Source: Pseudomonas asturiensis (GTDB lineage: Bacteria > Pseudomonadota > Gammaproteobacteria > Pseudomonadales > Pseudomonadaceae). Taken from it: DNA of 64,000 nucleotides. Shown one piece after another: positions 53,579-62,426 of this stretch. The translations under genes were made by a program, and so were the position numbers. Location of the stretch: assembly GCF_900143095.1 (NCBI RefSeq), contig NZ_FRDA01000001.1:567357-631356 (forward strand), written 5' to 3'. How positions within the stretch are numbered: position 1 is the first letter of the stretch; each line of letters opens with the position of its first letter. The notes beneath the pieces are model-generated. The model was not told the DNA's origin. It saw nothing but the letters and a program-made list of their open reading frames with translations, and ran no database searches.

Positions 53579-54106
53579 ATGGGTTGCGATCAATCAAAAC
53601 AACATTTTCGGCAAGCGCTGTCATTGTTGTCTGCGGCGGTGAATATCATTACTACCGATGGTCCTCATGGTCGCTTCGGATTAACTGCGAGTGCGGTCTG
53701 TTCCGTCACTGATACGCCCCCAACATTGTTGGTTTGCATCAACCGTAGCAGTTCAATTCATGAGGCCTTACTGAGCAACAGGGCGTTGTGCGTAAATATA
53801 CTGACCGGTGATCTGGAGGGGGTTGCGCGACAGTTTGCTGGTATGACCGATTTGCCGCCTGCGGAGCGCTTTACGGGTCAGGACTGGCGTACTGGTTCCT
53901 CTGGCGTACCTGTATTGAACGACGCGCTCGCAAGCCTTGAAGGGACCATTGTAGATATCAAGGAAGTCGGATCGCACTCGGTGTTGTTTGTCGAAATCAA
54001 CCAAATAGAGGTGCGTGAAGATGGAGAGAGCCTGGTTTATTTTGGGAGAAACTTTCACCGTCTGGGTCGGACTGCAGCCGTCAACGCGCAGACTTCGGCG
54101 TCCTGA
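53579..54106 (+). CDS. Flavin reductase of a two-component monooxygenase
   Basis: The 175-residue protein matches the HpaC-like flavin reductase domain: FRQALSLLSAAVNIITTDG, FGLTASAVCSVTDTPPTLLV and the NRSSSIHEALL and CVNILTGD segments. It reduces FMN or FAD with NAD(P)H and passes it to the monooxygenase. The ATG at 53579 with AAGGTGA 5 bases upstream is preferred over the GTG at 53570. Gene and partner share a divergent promoter region. Confidence 0.88.
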   Translation: MGCDQSKQHFRQALSLLSAAVNIITTDGPHGRFGLTASAVCSVTDTPPTLLVCINRSSSIHEALLSNRALCVNILTGDLEGVARQFAGMTDLPPAERFTGQDWRTGSSGVPVLNDALASLEGTIVDIKEVGSHSVLFVEINQIEVREDGESLVYFGRNFHRLGRTAAVNAQTSAS

Positions 54107-54262
54107 ATCATTGCACCCCTGAAACGACCGAGGCCTTGGTAGACCTTTAGCTATCAGGGTGCGTTACAAAGCTTGTAGAAGCCTGACCAAAAGCTGCACG
54201 TCGAATGTCATTGCAGTTCTCCAGTTCGCTGGTGACATGGTTTATACATAGGGCCCGACGCA

Positions 54263-55204
54263 TCATTTGATATGAGCTCCAGTATGGCTGCCGGAGGCAA
54301 ACAGACTAATGATCAACCCGCGCAGCCAGGTTATCCCGGCATCTGATAGGAACCGGCGATGGTAATAAAGTCCCACCGAGATGGATGGCAATTCGATGGG
54401 CAGACTCAGCAGCCGATAGCGCTGGTCGCGGTTTAGCTGAATGGCAATCGCACGCGGGAGAATCAATGCCAGATCAGTGTTGGCAACGATTTTCGGGGCA
54501 ATGGTGAAGTTAGGTACTTTCAGAGCGATTTCGCGCGCAATGCCGGCTTTTCCGAATGCAGCATCGGCGGTCAGGCCATGGCCGGTAATGTTACTCGACA
54601 CGTCAACATAGCGCAGGGCGAGAATGTCTTGAATGCCCAATTCATCTTGCCGAAAAGGATGGTCCTTGCGCAGCAGGCAAATGAACTCGTCGTCTAGCAG
54701 GTTTTCATAAATGCACTCTTCACCAGGTTCCACCAAATAGCCCACGGCAATGTCTACATCACTTTTGCGCAATGCCATGGCCAGTTGCTCGATAGGCATT
54801 TGAAGCACATCCACGCGTACGTTCGGCGCCTCGCGCGATAACACCTCCATCATCGTCGGCAGCACGTAGAGTTGTGACATATCCGACATCGAGATACGAA
54901 AGGTGCGATCCGCTGTTTTTGGTTCGAAGTTTGAATACATCATCAATGCGCTCTGAATAATAGTCAGCGCATGCTCGACTGGGCCATGCAGGCGAATAGC
55001 TGCGTCAGTCGGCTCCATCGACGTCGCAGTTCGTACGAACAGCGGGTCGTCAAAAACATCACGTAGTCGGCGCAGTGCGTGACTGACGGCGGGCTGGCTG
55101 AGGTGTAGGCGCTCCGCGGCGATTGTCAGGCTCCGGTGTTCCCAAATAGCCACAAAAGTCCTGAGAAGATTCAGATCGATCGTGGCCATGTTGATGTGAG
55201 TCAT
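54263..55204 (-). CDS. LysR-family transcriptional regulator
   Basis: The 313-residue protein has the LysR winged helix-turn-helix at about 6-65 (NLLRTFVAIWEHRSLTIAA and LHLSQPAVSHALRRLRD) and a periplasmic-binding-protein-like effector domain. It resembles the NodD/LinR/PcaQ-like branch with DPLFVRT. The nearest same-strand genes are the upstream cytochrome b and catalase genes; across the divergent gap lie the flavin reductase and monooxygenase. Its target cannot be chosen from sequence alone. Confidence 0.88.
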   Translation of the reverse strand: MTHINMATIDLNLLRTFVAIWEHRSLTIAAERLHLSQPAVSHALRRLRDVFDDPLFVRTATSMEPTDAAIRLHGPVEHALTIIQSALMMYSNFEPKTADRTFRISMSDMSQLYVLPTMMEVLSREAPNVRVDVLQMPIEQLAMALRKSDVDIAVGYLVEPGEECIYENLLDDEFICLLRKDHPFRQDELGIQDILALRYVDVSSNITGHGLTADAAFGKAGIAREIALKVPNFTIAPKIVANTDLALILPRAIAIQLNRDQRYRLLSLPIELPSISVGLYYHRRFLSDAGITWLRGLIISLFASGSHTGAHIK

Positions 55205-55444
55205 ATGCTCTACCCCACCTAATGAAGCGCAGCAGGCATGATATCTGCGTGGCCTCGAACGCAGACATGCCCGCGCAACGGGCTAATAATAAATCTCTCT
55301 GGCGCCTGAGTGGCGACTCACCGGTCATGTGACGGCGAAAGCCAATCGCCTCGCCGTCTAACTGACCGAAGCCCATAAGCGAACGCTTATCGCCAGATCC
55401 AGAGGCGTAAAGCCTCTGATGTTTTTGCATGGCTTAGTGCGAAT

Positions 55445-56002
55445 TTATTCGCCAGAAGTCTTACGCGTGATGCTGGAGAAGACGCCGTCGCGGTAAATCC
55501 AGGCATGGATCAGCGCTGCGCAAAGATGCCCTAACACAAGTAGAAACAGAAGCCAGGCGAAAAGCCCATGTGCGGCCCGAAACCAGGCGTAAAGCACGGA
55601 GCTGACTGGAGCAATGGGTGGCAGGTTCCAGCCCGCGAACATGGTGACAGGCCAATTGCCGGCAGAGAGCGTTGCCCAACCGAGCAGTGGCAGGCAGAGC
55701 ATCAGCAAGTAGAGCAGTAGATGCGAAACATGCGCTGCCATTGCCTGCCAGTACGGTACGCTGGCAGGCAATGGCGGCGTGGCGCTTAAAAGCCTATTGC
55801 CTAGACGCAGGAGGGCCAAAAGAAGAATGGCGATTCCCAGAGGCCTATGAAGATCAATGAGCCAGGGGCGCAGGCTCAGAGAAGACATCATGCCGACGCC
55901 TATAAATAGCATGGCCAGGATAAGGACAGCCATGAGCCAATGGAGAACCCGTGCCGCAAAATTGAAGTTTCGCACACCGTTGTGCTTCTGCTGGGCATGC
56001 AT
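55445..56002 (-). CDS. Cytochrome b561-family membrane protein
   Basis: The 185-residue protein has four predicted membrane helices and paired histidines for two haems (RVLHWLMAV, IDLHRPLGI, HVSHLLLYL, GHLCAALIHAW). Its ATG overlaps the stop of the catalase-like gene by one base (TAATG). The pairing of an SrpA-like catalase/peroxidase with a b561 is common in proteobacteria, and suggests quinol-linked electron supply for peroxide reduction at the periplasmic face. Confidence 0.87.
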   Translation of the reverse strand: MHAQQKHNGVRNFNFAARVLHWLMAVLILAMLFIGVGMMSSLSLRPWLIDLHRPLGIAILLLALLRLGNRLLSATPPLPASVPYWQAMAAHVSHLLLYLLMLCLPLLGWATLSAGNWPVTMFAGWNLPPIAPVSSVLYAWFRAAHGLFAWLLFLLVLGHLCAALIHAWIYRDGVFSSITRKTSGE

Positions 56003-57078
56003 TATTTGACTTCCTTCTTGCCAACCGCGTCAGTGGCTTTACCAAAACCGATTTCTCGTAATCTGGCGTTATAGGACTGGGAATAAATACCCGCACGGGC
56101 TGCAAGCACCGGGTCGTCTGAAAGTGCTATTCCTGATGGTACAAGCGTAGGGTCAAAGTTAATGTCACGACATGCCCCATGAGTTTGCTCTACCACTTGG
56201 TTGACCTCTAGCGTTCCAGCGATTATCTCCTTACGGTTGCTCGGCCATGGTTGAGAAGGGTCGTTCACCGGATCTCCTGCCTCGGCCAGTTGGAATACCA
56301 GATCCCAATACAAGGGCGCTACACCCACACGCTGAGTTATTTCATCAAACAGGAAGTCATGACTGGCTTGCGCATGAGCCTCTTTGCTCAACAGCTCTAC
56401 AGGTGCATGAGGACGCATGGACCAGCGCACAGGTTGACGTTTTCCATCCGCTGCAATGAGTAGGAAAGCGTTGATGGAATTATATTCAGTTCCTGCAAAA
56501 CTGGCCGGCCAAGTCGCATTCGCCTCTCGCTCTACAGACTTGCGAGCCTCGGGATATTTTTGAAAAAACGCGGCCACCTTGTCCGGGGCTGGTTGTCCAG
56601 TGGCAGCCACCGGTTCAAAGGCTTCGACCTGCGCCAGGAAACCCTCTGCATCTCGAGTCGCGAAGTAGGGTTCGTTGTTGAGCTTCATTCGCCACTGTGA
56701 CTGATCGTCGCCTATCAGCATAAGTGCCATGCTGACGGTCGCCGTGGAATTGTCCGCCGCATGCGGGTCCACGGTGCCGATTGAAAAACGCCCTACAGCG
56801 GGAATGTTGGCCGGTAGAAAAATACGTGATGTCGACAGAGGGACGGCCGCGCCGCTCGCATGAAAAGTCCCGCTGAAACACATGCCCTTACCGTGGGCCC
56901 TTCGATAGCCTGCTGGAAAATTATCCAGGGACTCACCCAGAAATTCCTTTGTGGTAATGCCAGTGCCTAAGAATCCTCCTGTCCAGGCAAATGCCAGCAC
57001 AAGAGCAGTCGCGATACTGAATATGCCTAACAGCGGCAGTCGAAATTTCCATAAACCTTGAAGGCTATTTTTAAGCAT
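56002..57078 (-). CDS. SrpA-like catalase-related haem peroxidase, membrane-anchored
   Basis: The 358-residue protein has an N-terminal membrane/signal helix (about 13-33) and a minimal catalase core. The distal histidine is His62 in RRAHGKGMCFSGTF, and the proximal haem tyrosine is probably Tyr332 in GIYSQSYNARLREIG. It lacks the wrapping and C-terminal domains of full-size catalases, as in SrpA and KatA-related peroxidases. It should remove peroxide or organic peroxides in the periplasm with the adjacent cytochrome b561. Confidence 0.88.
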   Translation of the reverse strand: MLKNSLQGLWKFRLPLLGIFSIATALVLAFAWTGGFLGTGITTKEFLGESLDNFPAGYRRAHGKGMCFSGTFHASGAAVPLSTSRIFLPANIPAVGRFSIGTVDPHAADNSTATVSMALMLIGDDQSQWRMKLNNEPYFATRDAEGFLAQVEAFEPVAATGQPAPDKVAAFFQKYPEARKSVEREANATWPASFAGTEYNSINAFLLIAADGKRQPVRWSMRPHAPVELLSKEAHAQASHDFLFDEITQRVGVAPLYWDLVFQLAEAGDPVNDPSQPWPSNRKEIIAGTLEVNQVVEQTHGACRDINFDPTLVPSGIALSDDPVLAARAGIYSQSYNARLREIGFGKATDAVGKKEVK

Positions 57079-57337
57079 AAAATTCTCAGCTACCTGTTGT
57101 CAGGCAGCTCTGGATTGAAACTGCCGAATGGGATGGAGCGGAAAGTAAATGGCGCAAGGCAGTAGGTATGTGTAAATCAGAGGATTTCAAACGCCGATAC
57201 GGCAAAAAATCCCGGTGTGCTCAAGGCATTTGCTTGAGCGGCAACGCCTGCTAAGCCTGCGGCATAGCTGGCGAGGGCTATTCCTCGTTGAAGACACCCA
57301 GGACGAAAAGTGCCCGGGTTGCAACAGCTTTTCACGT

Positions 57338-58291
57338 TTATATGTCGAGAACCAATCGTGGAGATTTTGATCGTGAACAGCATACTAATATCGTATCGTT
57401 CGCCGCTTTTTCATCAGCAGTGAGATACACATCGCGGTGGTCTGGTTCACCCTCTAATACGTCACACAGGCACGTTCCACATACACCCTGTTCGCAGGAT
57501 ATTTCGATATCAATACCGACTTCAGCCAGTGCTTGATAAATGGTCTGCCCGGTCACGACATTGACGGTTTTACCGCTGCGCGCCGCTACAACCTCAAAAC
57601 CCGACCCATTGGTATCAATATCGGCCTGAAAGTATTCGCGATGGATGTGTGCATCAGGGTAACCGAGTTCGAGAGCATTATTAATAGCCCACTCCATGAA
57701 ACCTCCTGGTCCACATGTATAGATGTGAGCCGTCTTTTGACGACCTCCTAATACGCGTTTGAGGTCAAGCTTGCTTTCAGGTTCATCGTCGAAGTGAAGC
57801 TGGACGGCATGGGAAAATCCGGAGCGCTCCAACTCTTCAAGAAACGCACTTCGGTTACGTGAGCGTGCGCAGTAATGCATTTCAAACGCCTTGCCCTCAG
57901 CCTCAAGCGCATAGGCCATGGCCAGCATCGGTGTGATGCCAATACCCCCTCCGAGCAGGATTGAATGTTCGGCATTCAAGTCCAGCGGGAAATGGTTACG
58001 AGGCAGGCTAATGTTTAGCGTTACGCCTTCTAGCAATTCCTTATGGACTGCAATGGATCCACCCCTGGATTGAGGATCTTTCAAAACCCCAAGGCGATAA
58101 ATGCCTGCGTCAGCGGGATCGCCGCACAACGAATATTGGCGGATCACACTTGAAGGGAGGTGCACATCAATATGCGCACCGGCTTCAAAGGCCGGCAAAT
58201 TGCCGCGGTCTGCCCGCGCCAACTCGATGACGACTACATCATCACCTTGCAGCACTCGTTTAAGCACGACTACGTTTAGGAGTTCATTCAT
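57338..58291 (-). CDS. Phthalate-dioxygenase-reductase-like flavin/[2Fe-2S] oxidoreductase
   Basis: The 317-residue protein has a flavin-binding domain (RQYSLCGDP), an NAD domain (LLGGGIGITPMLAMA and IYTCGPGGFM) and a C-terminal plant-type [2Fe-2S] domain with SCEQGVCGTC and a final Cys in ILVCCS. This order matches VanB/PDR-type reductases that feed Rieske oxygenases or demethylases. No oxygenase partner lies in this window. It is 66 bases downstream of the aldehyde dehydrogenase, so both may be one unit. Confidence 0.9.
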   Translation of the reverse strand: MNELLNVVVLKRVLQGDDVVVIELARADRGNLPAFEAGAHIDVHLPSSVIRQYSLCGDPADAGIYRLGVLKDPQSRGGSIAVHKELLEGVTLNISLPRNHFPLDLNAEHSILLGGGIGITPMLAMAYALEAEGKAFEMHYCARSRNRSAFLEELERSGFSHAVQLHFDDEPESKLDLKRVLGGRQKTAHIYTCGPGGFMEWAINNALELGYPDAHIHREYFQADIDTNGSGFEVVAARSGKTVNVVTGQTIYQALAEVGIDIEISCEQGVCGTCLCDVLEGEPDHRDVYLTADEKAANDTILVCCSRSKSPRLVLDI

Positions 58292-58357
58292 CGGGTAATA
58301 CCTGTACGCACGCGGGAATACAATTCATATTGATGGTTTAAAAAAGCTCGCTAATGT

Positions 58358-59878
58358 TCATTCAGACTGATCAAAAACACGCATAACACCGGCCTTTAGA
58401 GAGGTGTGGGCGAGTAAGCCTTCTTCACCCAATTCATGACCTGCGCCCGAATCCTTCATGCCGCCAAAGGGGAGGCTGAGATCCAGCACATTGTGGTTAT
58501 TGATCCAGATAGTGCCCGCCTTCACGCCGCCGAAGAAGGACGTGATCCGATCAACGTTTTTGGTCCAGATACTGGCCCCCAAACCAAATGAGGTCGCATT
58601 GGCGCGCTGGATAACCTCACGGTCGTCCTTGTAGGAAAACGCTGTTAGCACCGGCCCAAAAATCTCTTTTTGGGAGGTGATGCTGTTGTGTGTAAGGTCG
58701 GTCAAAATGGTCGGCTGAATATAGGCACCAGGGCCGTTGATCGTTTCGCCCCCACACAGTAATTCTGCACCGGACTCAAGGCCCTGGTGGATCATGCTCA
58801 TCACCTTGTCGCGGTGGGCGTGATGAACGAGTGGGCCCATCTGCGAACTTAAATCCAGACCCGGGCCAATTTTTATGGTCCGTGCGATTTCAGCAACTCC
58901 CGCAGTGACTTCGGCGTAGTGGCGTTCGTGGACGTACAGCCGGGAACCTGCGCAGCAGTTTTGACCATGATTGCCGAAAATAGCCCAGGCCGCGCCGGGA
59001 ATGGCAATGTTCAGATCGGCATCTTCAGCGATGACGACCGGTGACTTTCCGCCAAGTTCAAGCGTGTATTTTTTCATCAGGGGCGCGGCTATCGCGGCGA
59101 TTCGCTTCCCAGTCTCAGTCGAGCCTGTAAAACTTATCTTGTCCACGCCAGGGTGCTCAACAAGCGCCGCACCCACTTCATGGCCCAGGCCGGTAATGAC
59201 ATTGACAACGCCAGGTGGAATACCCGCTTCATTGCAGAGTTCAGCCAGACGCAAGGTAGTGAACGGCGTTTGCTCAGCGGGCTTGAGAACAACAGTGCAC
59301 CCCGTTGCAAGAACAGGCGCCAATTTCCATACCGCCTGGCAAAGCGGCACGTTCCACGGGGTAATGGCTGCTACAACGCCCAGTGGCGATCGTTTTGTGA
59401 AACCAAAGAATTTTTGATCGGGTAGGTAAGGGACGGACAAATCCAGGGTCTTTCCAGAGATTTTGGTAGACCAGCCCGCCATATAACGAAGCGTATAAAC
59501 CGACAGGTCCACATCGAATGCGCGAGTGTTTCGAATAAGGCGGCCACTGCTGAGCGTCTCGAGTTCAGAAAGCTCTTGAGCATTTTCCGCAATCAAATCA
59601 GCGAGCCGCAGCATCAACGCTTCACGTTGATAGGGTTTCATTCTGGACCAGGCGCTGTCTTCGAATGCCTTGCGTGCAGCGGCAACTGCCAGATCGACGT
59701 CCAATTTGTCTGCCTGTGCGATTTGACCTAATTCAAGACCGTTACTGGGATCCGCGATAGAAAAGTATTTTTCTGAATGCGGGTCCTTGAACTCACCATT
59801 AATGAACAGTTGCGTGCGTTTACCGATCCTGGATTTAGCGCCAGCGGTGAGGTGTTCGTAGTTATTTGCCAGTGTCAT
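58358..59878 (-). CDS. NAD(P)-dependent aldehyde dehydrogenase
   Basis: The 506-residue protein has the standard fold with ITPWNVPL, the glutamate in TLELGGKS (Glu274) and the nucleophile in GQNCCAGSR (Cys308). The C-terminal GGMKDSGAGHELGEEG is typical of the phenylacetaldehyde/betaine-aldehyde branch. It oxidises an aldehyde, possibly produced by the amine oxidase at 62427-63731 or an oxygenase product. The following reductase gene suggests aromatic degradation. The substrate is open. Confidence 0.9.
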   Translation of the reverse strand: MTLANNYEHLTAGAKSRIGKRTQLFINGEFKDPHSEKYFSIADPSNGLELGQIAQADKLDVDLAVAAARKAFEDSAWSRMKPYQREALMLRLADLIAENAQELSELETLSSGRLIRNTRAFDVDLSVYTLRYMAGWSTKISGKTLDLSVPYLPDQKFFGFTKRSPLGVVAAITPWNVPLCQAVWKLAPVLATGCTVVLKPAEQTPFTTLRLAELCNEAGIPPGVVNVITGLGHEVGAALVEHPGVDKISFTGSTETGKRIAAIAAPLMKKYTLELGGKSPVVIAEDADLNIAIPGAAWAIFGNHGQNCCAGSRLYVHERHYAEVTAGVAEIARTIKIGPGLDLSSQMGPLVHHAHRDKVMSMIHQGLESGAELLCGGETINGPGAYIQPTILTDLTHNSITSQKEIFGPVLTAFSYKDDREVIQRANATSFGLGASIWTKNVDRITSFFGGVKAGTIWINNHNVLDLSLPFGGMKDSGAGHELGEEGLLAHTSLKAGVMRVFDQSE

Positions 59879-60233
59879 GATCGAATGCCCATTGTTATTG
59901 TTTCAGGGGCCGCTATCGTACGAGCGGAATAGAAAGGAAATTAATATCCCGCACCGTCAAGATGTGGACAATGACCGCAGAGGTACCTATTGTTGCCCTT
60001 GCTGCAACAACGGCGAATCATCCAGGTGGTGCGCCCCATGACTCACTTGCGTGAAGGGCGGATTGGTTTTTGCTGATCGTGCCACCGGTAGTGGGCCACG
60101 ACTGCACTAAGCTGAGACGATAACGCGGCCGAGTATATCGGGCCTGAATGGAATCCAGATATGTATGGGCTTTGAGGCGAATTAAGAGTGTTGTATAATC
60201 CATGGAATTTTTTAGGTAACAAGGAAATTTTCA
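59879..60233. other. 355-bp divergent intergenic region, AT-richer than its surroundings
   Basis: It separates the leftward aldehyde dehydrogenase from the rightward TetR gene. A sigma-70-like promoter for the TetR gene is visible at 60172-60199. Nothing else is clear; no operator palindrome is certain. Confidence 0.55.
60172..60199 (+). promoter_or_regulatory. Sigma-70-like promoter of the TetR gene
   Basis: TTGAGG (60172-60177) and a perfect TATAAT (60194-60199) are separated by 16 bases, 35 bases before the TetR ATG. AAGGAA follows at 60221-60226 as ribosome-binding site. Confidence 0.6.
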
Positions 60234-60848
60234 ATGAGGATTGCTAAAAACAGTCAAAAGACTGAAGAGAGGCGTGCGGCTATTTTGGTCGAGGCAAGGA
60301 TGGTATTTCTCGATTCAGGAAATGCTGGATTCAGCATGAGAAGCGTGGCTAAAAAAATCGATATGTCGCTCAGTCATCTTCAATATTTTTTCCCGACTAA
60401 GGATCAACTTTTTTTGGAGATGGTCAGGTATACGGTGAATGACTATCTGAGAAATTATAAACTCATTATGCTGGAGTCATATAACAGTCCCGAACAACAG
60501 ATGGCTGCTGTATTGGATTATTTATTTAGCGATCTCATGCGGCTGGATGTTACAGCTATCTTCGTCGAACTCTGGGGGATGGCCCTCCGGGATGCAGAGG
60601 CTCGCCTTTTTCAGCGTAAACTGTACAGAGTCAATAGGCGAAAATTTTCGACAATCCTTACCAGGGTTTACCCTGATGCATCGCGTGAGACCATCAAACG
60701 AGTCGCAACCCAAGTGCTGTTACATATCGATGGTATTATGGTGCTTTACATGGTGGATTGGCCGTCTGCCCAGCATTATGAACGAATCGTTAAAGACGCT
60801 AAATCCGTCATATGGAGAATCATGGAAAATATCGCTCAGCAAAAATAG
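60234..60848 (+). CDS. TetR-family transcriptional regulator
   Basis: The 204-residue protein has the TetR DNA-binding domain at residues 12-60 (AGFSMRSVAKKIDMSLSHL and QYFFPTKDQLF) and a helical C-terminal ligand domain. It is divergent from the aldehyde dehydrogenase gene, the most likely target. Codon use is visibly more AT-rich than that of the genes before 59 kb, as is that of the convergent LysR gene, whose stop is 1 base away. Confidence 0.87.
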   Translation: MRIAKNSQKTEERRAAILVEARMVFLDSGNAGFSMRSVAKKIDMSLSHLQYFFPTKDQLFLEMVRYTVNDYLRNYKLIMLESYNSPEQQMAAVLDYLFSDLMRLDVTAIFVELWGMALRDAEARLFQRKLYRVNRRKFSTILTRVYPDASRETIKRVATQVLLHIDGIMVLYMVDWPSAQHYERIVKDAKSVIWRIMENIAQQK

Positions 60849-60849
60849 G

Positions 60850-61848
60850 CTACTCAACTGCCGTCGCAATGGCATTTTTCCGAACCATAAAAATCTTATT
60901 GGGATTTCTGCTGCTGCAATCACGAATGCGCCGAATCTGTGCGTTTATCGCCATTGCCAGGTGATGCACCAAATCGCGTGAAAGAGGGGACAGCTTCCTG
61001 GATTGGCGCGAAATAATCTGTACTTGGGTTATATTCAACGCGTGGTAATCGATGGGAATAGCTTTTAATGTGCCGTTGCATAACTCATCAATAACAGGAA
61101 AGTCACTGAGTATTGTCGAGGCTATGCCGTTGCGCGTGAGGTCTAACATTATCTTCAGTGAATTTGAAGTAATGTAAGGCTGGAAGTGAGCGCTGCTCTC
61201 ACTTCGCAATTGATCAATAATTCCTCTGATGCGGTACTCAGGGGGCGGCAGCACAATATCTTCGTCCGCCAAATCTTGAAGATTGAGTATCGATCTGCCC
61301 GCCAGCGGGTGGTCGGGGTGGACAATGGCTCTCATGGGTTGATCGAAAGAATGGAGCCTATTGATGTTTGCAGTCTTGGTAGGAGAAAACACCAATCCTA
61401 TGTCTGCTTCGTCTTCAGCGACCATTCGCTCAACTTCGTGAGAGGGCGCAATCAAAAGCTCAGTGTGCGATTGTCGATTAGCTTTGAAGAATTGATAAAG
61501 CTCACCGATCGCCTGGGTGCTAAGTAGTCCTTCGCCCACCGCAATGCTTGTTCTATTTAAATAGCCTTCTTTGAGTTGCCCAAGTTTTTTCAGTAGTTGA
61601 TTGTGATGACCCATACGTTCAACATAATAATCAACTGCAGCCTGACCCGCGGCGGTCAAGCAGATCCTGTGAGTACCTTCTTGTATGAGCTGAATACCGA
61701 GATCCGACTCCAGTTTTGCAATCTGGCGACTGATGGAGGAGACGGCGAGCTCCAGCTCTTCGGCCGCCGCGCGCATGGTTCCCAGTCTGGAGCTCAAATA
61801 TAGATACTTGAAGCGTTGATCTTGAAGCTCAGTTTGGGAATTTATCAT
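60850..61848 (-). CDS. LysR-family transcriptional regulator
   Basis: The 332-residue protein has the N-terminal helix-turn-helix (RLGTMRAAAEELELAVSSIS, then RQIAKLESDLGIQLIQEG) and a LysR effector domain with GEGLLSTQAIGELYQF. It is convergent with the TetR gene. It lies downstream of the RidA/FAD-oxidase pair on the same strand, separated by 578 bases, and could control it. The gene is AT-richer than average for the window. Confidence 0.87.
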   Translation of the reverse strand: MINSQTELQDQRFKYLYLSSRLGTMRAAAEELELAVSSISRQIAKLESDLGIQLIQEGTHRICLTAAGQAAVDYYVERMGHHNQLLKKLGQLKEGYLNRTSIAVGEGLLSTQAIGELYQFFKANRQSHTELLIAPSHEVERMVAEDEADIGLVFSPTKTANINRLHSFDQPMRAIVHPDHPLAGRSILNLQDLADEDIVLPPPEYRIRGIIDQLRSESSAHFQPYITSNSLKIMLDLTRNGIASTILSDFPVIDELCNGTLKAIPIDYHALNITQVQIISRQSRKLSPLSRDLVHHLAMAINAQIRRIRDCSSRNPNKIFMVRKNAIATAVE

Positions 61849-62426
61849 GGGTGCCTCGCACGGGTCGCATCATCAGGTTTTTTATTATGCTGACGAATCT
61901 AAGCTAGTGAATGCCGGGAAGCAAGACCGCGCGTTAGTATTTTTGGTCAGTGACCTACAATATTCTTATAACCTTTTGATCTAAGAGAGCGCTTCTGTCT
62001 GCGTCTAAATTTTCTTTCAAAAACTGAGTCTCAATTCAATGCCAGAGCAGTTGGAGAATTGTCGACGGTGCGCGAAATGGCATCAGGGTGGGAGGGTAAT
62101 TGATGCACTAACGATGGAGTTGAGTTACATGACGTTTATTGTCAGGTTGGAGGAAGTTGTACTGGCAATAAGTATTCAGTCGTTTCTGTGTCCTGCCCAA
62201 TCTGAAGATCCCGAACCATACCTCCTATTGACTAAAGTCGGCGACAATTAAAGCGGGCTAAACATGTTCCGTCAATCTGTTCAGGAGGTGAAGCCAGTGA
62301 TGGCTATTCCAGACTTTGTATAAAAGCAAGGGAGAAGCTATTTTACTTGGAAAATAGCCTCTTCTACGTCGCAGGTTTAACTGTCTATGGAGGGCTTGAT
62401 TGCTGATCCCTGAATTTCTGGCTTTA
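61849..62426. other. 578-bp intergenic region without a convincing gene
   Basis: This AT-rich stretch lies between the LysR start and the FAD oxidase stop. A frame at 62039-62251 has no ribosome-binding site and odd composition, so it is not called. The stem-loop at 62331-62365 may end the oxidase transcript. It may also hold the LysR promoter. Confidence 0.55.
62331..62365 (-). terminator. Possible stem-loop after the FAD oxidase
   Basis: GCTATTTT and AAAATAGC pair around ACTTGG, with partial outer pairing GAGAA/CTCTTC. It lies about 60 bases past the oxidase stop on the minus strand. There is no long U-run after it, so the call is weak. Confidence 0.35.

Noticed and set aside
57177..57383. 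68-codon minus-strand frame between the reductase and catalase genes
   Set aside because: Overlaps the reductase 3' end, has no ribosome-binding site and no recognisable features.
62039..62251. 70-codon frame in the gap between LysR and the FAD oxidase
   Set aside because: No ribosome-binding site or family resemblance; likely chance in AT-rich DNA.
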